NCBI GenBank assembly: GCA_934101115.1
Contig: CAKOPW010000007.1
Coordinates: forward strand, 1 to 64,000
Source: an uncultured Bacilli bacterium
Lineage (GTDB): Bacteria > Bacillota_I > Bacilli_A > RF39 > UBA660
Reading direction: 5' to 3'
Length of the DNA stretch: 64,000 bases
Shown: positions 61,005 to 64,000 of the stretch, in pieces
Numbering within the stretch: position 1 is the stretch's first letter
How the letters are laid out: each line of letters begins with the position of its first letter
Program-made: the position numbers and the translations under genes
The notes under the pieces: model-generated
Databases searched by the model: none
Told to the model about the DNA's origin: nothing
The model's input: the letters and a program-made list of their open reading frames with translations, nothing else

Positions 61005-63804
61005 AGTTACTTATCAAAGTTATTCTTGCGTAGCCATTACCAGACTTAGCACAATTTTCAACTGGATTAGAGTTTACACATGTTGTTGAGATTGTTTTTG
61101 TATTTTCCTCGGATGATTCTTCACAGTTATAGCAGTACATTGTTTTTTCGGTTAGAAGTGAATTTCCGATATAACCAGATCCACCTCCAGCACTTGTCCA
61201 ATTTCTCGATCCAGTTCCACCATAGAAGCCTCCACCGCCTCCGGCTCCACCTTGACCGCCAGTTCCTCCAAGTCCAAAAGACCCATTATAAGAAACATTT
61301 GTTACAAGTGTTTGGTTTCCTCCAACTCCATAAGAATAATTTGGCCAACCAGTTCCGTTTCCTCCAGTAAATCCACCACCGGATCCTCCAGCATATTTGC
61401 TATATTTATAAGTTTCTGACCAAGCTAAACTTGCGCCACCGCCTCCGCCAGCTACAATTAATAAATTATTTTTATTATTTTCTAAATCAGATAAAAGACC
61501 CGAAATAGTTGCTATATGAGTTGCTCCGCCACCAGCACCACTTCCATAGTCATCTTTGTTACTATCATAAAAATTATTGCCATTACCACCGCCATTATAA
61601 CCACCAATAGATGTAGTTTTTGGAGAATTTACATTGAAAAGCATTGTACCATTTTCACCTTTACCGCCAACAGCTATAAAAAGGTTGTCATTTTTATTTA
61701 AATGAATTGTTCCTGTTGAATATCCACCATATCCACCAATTGCAGAACTACTTGATGGGTATACTCCATCTCCGCCTTGGGCTCCCCAAGTTTCAAGTTT
61801 ATACGTCCCACTAAAAGGAGCTTTAAACTCTACTATTTCTTTTTTATAACTAAAATTCCACTTAGATTTTATCGAATTTAAAAGTGTTTTTGCAGGAATA
61901 GAGATTACAGGTCTTACTCCTCTATACGCATAACCATATCTATGAGCTGAAATTCTACTATCAGATCTAATTGCATAAATCTCTATATTGTTACTTGGAA
62001 CTTCAGTCATAGTCCAATAAGATGTGGAATAAATCCATTCATACCCATCAGCTTGATCTTTAATCATACCATCAGTTAAAGTGGTATTATATAATTTATC
62101 AATTTCTGCTTTTGTTATTAATCGTATTTGATCATCATTTAAGTTTAATCCAATTTTTTTCAAATTTTCTTTATATAAATTAACATACTTTTCTACAATA
62201 CTTCCATGATATGAATTGTAGTTTTCACCTTTTTCTGTATCGCTCGAATAAAAAACTTCACCATTAACTGGATACTCTATTTTATCTGTGTAAATTCCAC
62301 CCAACATAGTTTTATTTTGAAAGCCATAGCCTTCAGTTTGTTCATCAATATTTTCAATATTAGTTGATGAAAGCAAATTTCTACCTACCATTAAGTTATA
62401 TTTTGAAAGCATTTTGACGTTTTCTCCATCATAATCATAAACATAAAAACATTCCTTGTTATAACAAACCTCATCACCCACATTAAAGCCGGTTCCAGAC
62501 ATAATATTGAAATTTGTTTCAACTTTACTTTTTGATATTTTTTTCAATTTTAATTTACACGTCAACGATTTTGCTGTAACATCACTGATTTCATCTTTTT
62601 TAAAAGAACCAGATTCAATATTTAAAGATTCAAGTTTTATATTTTCGATTGAGTAAGTTAAAGTGATACGAGCATAACCATTTCCGGACTTAGCACAATT
62701 AACTGTTGGATTAGAGTTAACACACGTTGTATTAACTGTTCTAGTATCTGTCTCACTAGACTCGCTACAATTATAGCAATACATTGCTTTACTAGATAAA
62801 AGACGTGATCCAATATATCCCGAACCTCCACCAGCACTTGTCCAAGTTCTCGAGCCAGTTCCTCCGTAATAACCGGAACCTCCACCGGCTCCACCTGTTG
62901 CACCAGTTCCACCAAGTCCAAATAAACCATAATAAGCAACATCAGTTACGCGACTTTGACTTCCACCAATACCATATGAATAATTTGGCCATCCTGTTCC
63001 GTTTCCTCCGTTATAACCGCCACCAGAACCACCTGCATATTTTTTATATCCATCATTTTGTGACCAAGATAAGCTTGCACCACCGCCGCCACCAGCTGCA
63101 ATTAGTACAGAATCACTACTGCCATTTTTTAAAAGATCATTATTATATGATATATGAGTTGCTCCTCCGCCGCCTCCAGTTCCATAAAAGTATTGACCAT
63201 CATAAGCATTGCTTCCATCTCCGCCGCCATTATAACCACCAGCAGAAACAGAGTTTCCTACACTTCCATTAGCAGGCATTACTCCACTGGTTCCTTTTCC
63301 ACCAGCCACTACAAAAAGTCTAACATTTTTTGTTAAACTATAATTTCCAAATGCATAACCACCATATCCACCAATTGCAGAGCTAGAAGATGGGAATGTG
63401 CCATCTCCACCTTGCGCTCCCCATACTTCTAATTTATATCTCCCAGCTGCTGGCGTAAGAAAATTTTGAATACTTCCAGTATAATCAAAATCCCAAGATT
63501 TTCCTACATTTTCATCTTCTCTTTCGCATTCTAAATAAGCTTCTGTATCATACTCTGTTGAATCATTAGTTATTTCATAATCTATTATTGCATTTTCTAA
63601 ACTTTTTATTGTAAATTCATCTTTTGTTTCATTTATTTCACTTACTTCTGTTCCATTCACTTTTAAATTAGAAAGATATATTTTGAAGTCACTTAAATTC
63701 TCAGCTAGCAATGCATTTCCATATATATTTACTGTTGCGTTATATGCTGCATAACCAATTACCATAAATAGAATTGCTATTAAAAGTATTGTCGTCTTCT
63801 TCAC
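61003..63804 (-). CDS. Exported glycine-rich surface protein C, largest paralogue (933 aa)
   Basis: N-terminal helix and module as in A and B (about 1-100), a first Gly-rich domain (about 105-385), a middle domain (about 415-645) and a second Gly-rich domain (about 650-933). The middle part includes 'GDEVCYNKECFYVYDYDG' and 'YWTMTEVPSNN..IYAIRSD' ending in 'YAYRGVRPVISIPA', similar to DUF6273-type surface modules. The two Gly-rich domains are near-copies, sharing 'GGDG.FPSSSSAIGGYGGY'-like stretches and 'WPNYSYG.GG'. GTG start, RBS AAGGAAG. No anchor motif at the C-terminus. Confidence 0.82.
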   Translation of the reverse strand: MKKTTILLIAILFMVIGYAAYNATVNIYGNALLAENLSDFKIYLSNLKVNGTEVSEINETKDEFTIKSLENAIIDYEITNDSTEYDTEAYLECEREDENVGKSWDFDYTGSIQNFLTPAAGRYKLEVWGAQGGDGTFPSSSSAIGGYGGYAFGNYSLTKNVRLFVVAGGKGTSGVMPANGSVGNSVSAGGYNGGGDGSNAYDGQYFYGTGGGGGATHISYNNDLLKNGSSDSVLIAAGGGGGASLSWSQNDGYKKYAGGSGGGYNGGNGTGWPNYSYGIGGSQSRVTDVAYYGLFGLGGTGATGGAGGGSGYYGGTGSRTWTSAGGGSGYIGSRLLSSKAMYCYNCSESSETDTRTVNTTCVNSNPTVNCAKSGNGYARITLTYSIENIKLESLNIESGSFKKDEISDVTAKSLTCKLKLKKISKSKVETNFNIMSGTGFNVGDEVCYNKECFYVYDYDGENVKMLSKYNLMVGRNLLSSTNIENIDEQTEGYGFQNKTMLGGIYTDKIEYPVNGEVFYSSDTEKGENYNSYHGSIVEKYVNLYKENLKKIGLNLNDDQIRLITKAEIDKLYNTTLTDGMIKDQADGYEWIYSTSYWTMTEVPSNNIEIYAIRSDSRISAHRYGYAYRGVRPVISIPAKTLLNSIKSKWNFSYKKEIVEFKAPFSGTYKLETWGAQGGDGVYPSSSSAIGGYGGYSTGTIHLNKNDNLFIAVGGKGENGTMLFNVNSPKTTSIGGYNGGGNGNNFYDSNKDDYGSGAGGGATHIATISGLLSDLENNKNNLLIVAGGGGGASLAWSETYKYSKYAGGSGGGFTGGNGTGWPNYSYGVGGNQTLVTNVSYNGSFGLGGTGGQGGAGGGGGFYGGTGSRNWTSAGGGSGYIGNSLLTEKTMYCYNCEESSEENTKTISTTCVNSNPVENCAKSGNGYARITLISN

Positions 63805-63833
63805 TTTTACATCTTCCTTATCTTTCTATTTTT

Positions 63834-63861
63834 ATTTTATAATACCCCCCCCGATTTGCAA
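63834..63861 (-). promoter_or_regulatory. Promoter with G8 tract in the spacer (surface protein C)
   Basis: Minus strand: TTGCAA (63856-63861), 16-base spacer with GGGGGGGG at 63845-63852, TAAAAT (63834-63839). Third copy of the same element. Confidence 0.7.
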
Positions 63862-63902
63862 TATCTTTTAGAAAATTTAATCATAAAATTTAAAAAGATA
63901 TC
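63862..63902. repeat. AT-rich inverted repeat upstream of surface protein C
   Basis: ATATCTTTT and AAAAGATAT arms about 20 bases apart, directly upstream of the -35 box. Not present at the same place before proteins A and B. The remaining sequence to 64000 shows no gene. Confidence 0.35.
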
Positions 63903-64000
63903 CAAATATAATATTATAAAAATTTTTGTTCATATAGACTAACTATAATTTAAATTTTGCAACATTTGCATTAAATATCACTTTATTTAGAAATAATAAT

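Noticed and set aside
62805..63272. Long plus-strand frame (155 codons) rich in His/Gln/Arg/Leu
   Set aside because: It is the antisense of Gly- and Asn-codon runs in surface protein C. Similar shadow frames occur opposite proteins A and B.
1..64000. CRISPR arrays, rRNA, tRNA, insertion sequences, prophage
   Set aside because: No spaced direct repeats, no rRNA or tRNA-like stretches and no transposase, integrase or phage structural genes were recognised on either strand.

Overview
The window looks like chromosomal DNA of a very AT-rich, low-G+C Firmicutes/Bacilli-type bacterium, probably an uncultured gut lineage. This is inference from gene content: a T-box leader on a hisS-aspS-gatCAB operon, a CIRCE element at clpB, a lipoteichoic-acid-synthase-like sulfatase, tandem SigE/SigK-like sigma factors, a YjcZ-like small protein, and housekeeping genes typical of Firmicutes. 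TGA is a normal stop and Trp is TGG, so this is not a mycoplasma-type code. Almost every gene lies on the minus strand. The clear plus-strand elements are a 60-aa YjcZ-like gene, a degenerate gene fragment near 49.6-50.2 kb and a candidate non-coding RNA near 39.8 kb. I see no rRNA, tRNA, CRISPR array or insertion sequence.

Layout: 1-9.3 kb holds a membrane histidine kinase cut by the window edge, an AMP-forming acyl-CoA synthetase, an ABC ATPase/permease/TetR operon with two matching palindromic operators at its promoter, a Cadherin-like surface protein, and a Rel/SpoT homologue whose hydrolase site is intact but whose synthetase site looks degraded. 9.3-24.4 kb is mostly core metabolism: gatB-gatA-gatC-aspS-hisS behind one T-box, two tandem sigma factors, topA, an LtaS-like enzyme, rnhB and rbgA. 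24.4-36.5 kb is an accessory stretch of mostly single genes: acetyltransferases, a methyltransferase, DUF1287, a B3/4 protein, a nitroreductase, a DUF3883 putative nuclease, DinD, an anchored metallopeptidase, a GH18 protein, a phosphoesterase, a frameshifted ASCH gene, a C45-like hydrolase and an unknown membrane protein. 36.5-49.4 kb holds clpB (CIRCE), another ASCH gene, a TetR remnant, a 580-bp gap with a candidate structured RNA, a MATE transporter fused to a cytidylate-kinase-like domain, a UDG-fold protein, a second MOP-type transporter, SemiSWEET, pepF, sirtuin, radical SAM, lepB and rplS. 50.2-56.5 kb is the ruvA-ruvB-queA-tgt operon with extra unknown genes inserted, including a paralogous pair.

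56.8-63.9 kb is the most distinctive region. Three tandem, exported, glycine-rich surface proteins share their N-terminal module and a nearly identical promoter/leader. In all three the spacer between the -35 and -10 boxes contains a run of eight G (minus strand). In DNA this AT-rich, three conserved G8 tracts inside promoters of a paralogous surface-protein family strongly suggest phase-variable transcription by slipped-strand mispairing. This is my leading candidate for an undescribed system.

Other points worth a second look are the T-box specifier loop (overlapping His and Asn codons ahead of both hisS and the transamidation genes), a terminator hairpin in the leader of the Rel-like gene, the structured RNA locus at 39.8-40.1 kb, and the transporter-kinase fusion. 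Several start codons given here are set by ribosome-binding sites and lie inside the longest open frame. All family assignments come from reading motifs by eye, without database searches.
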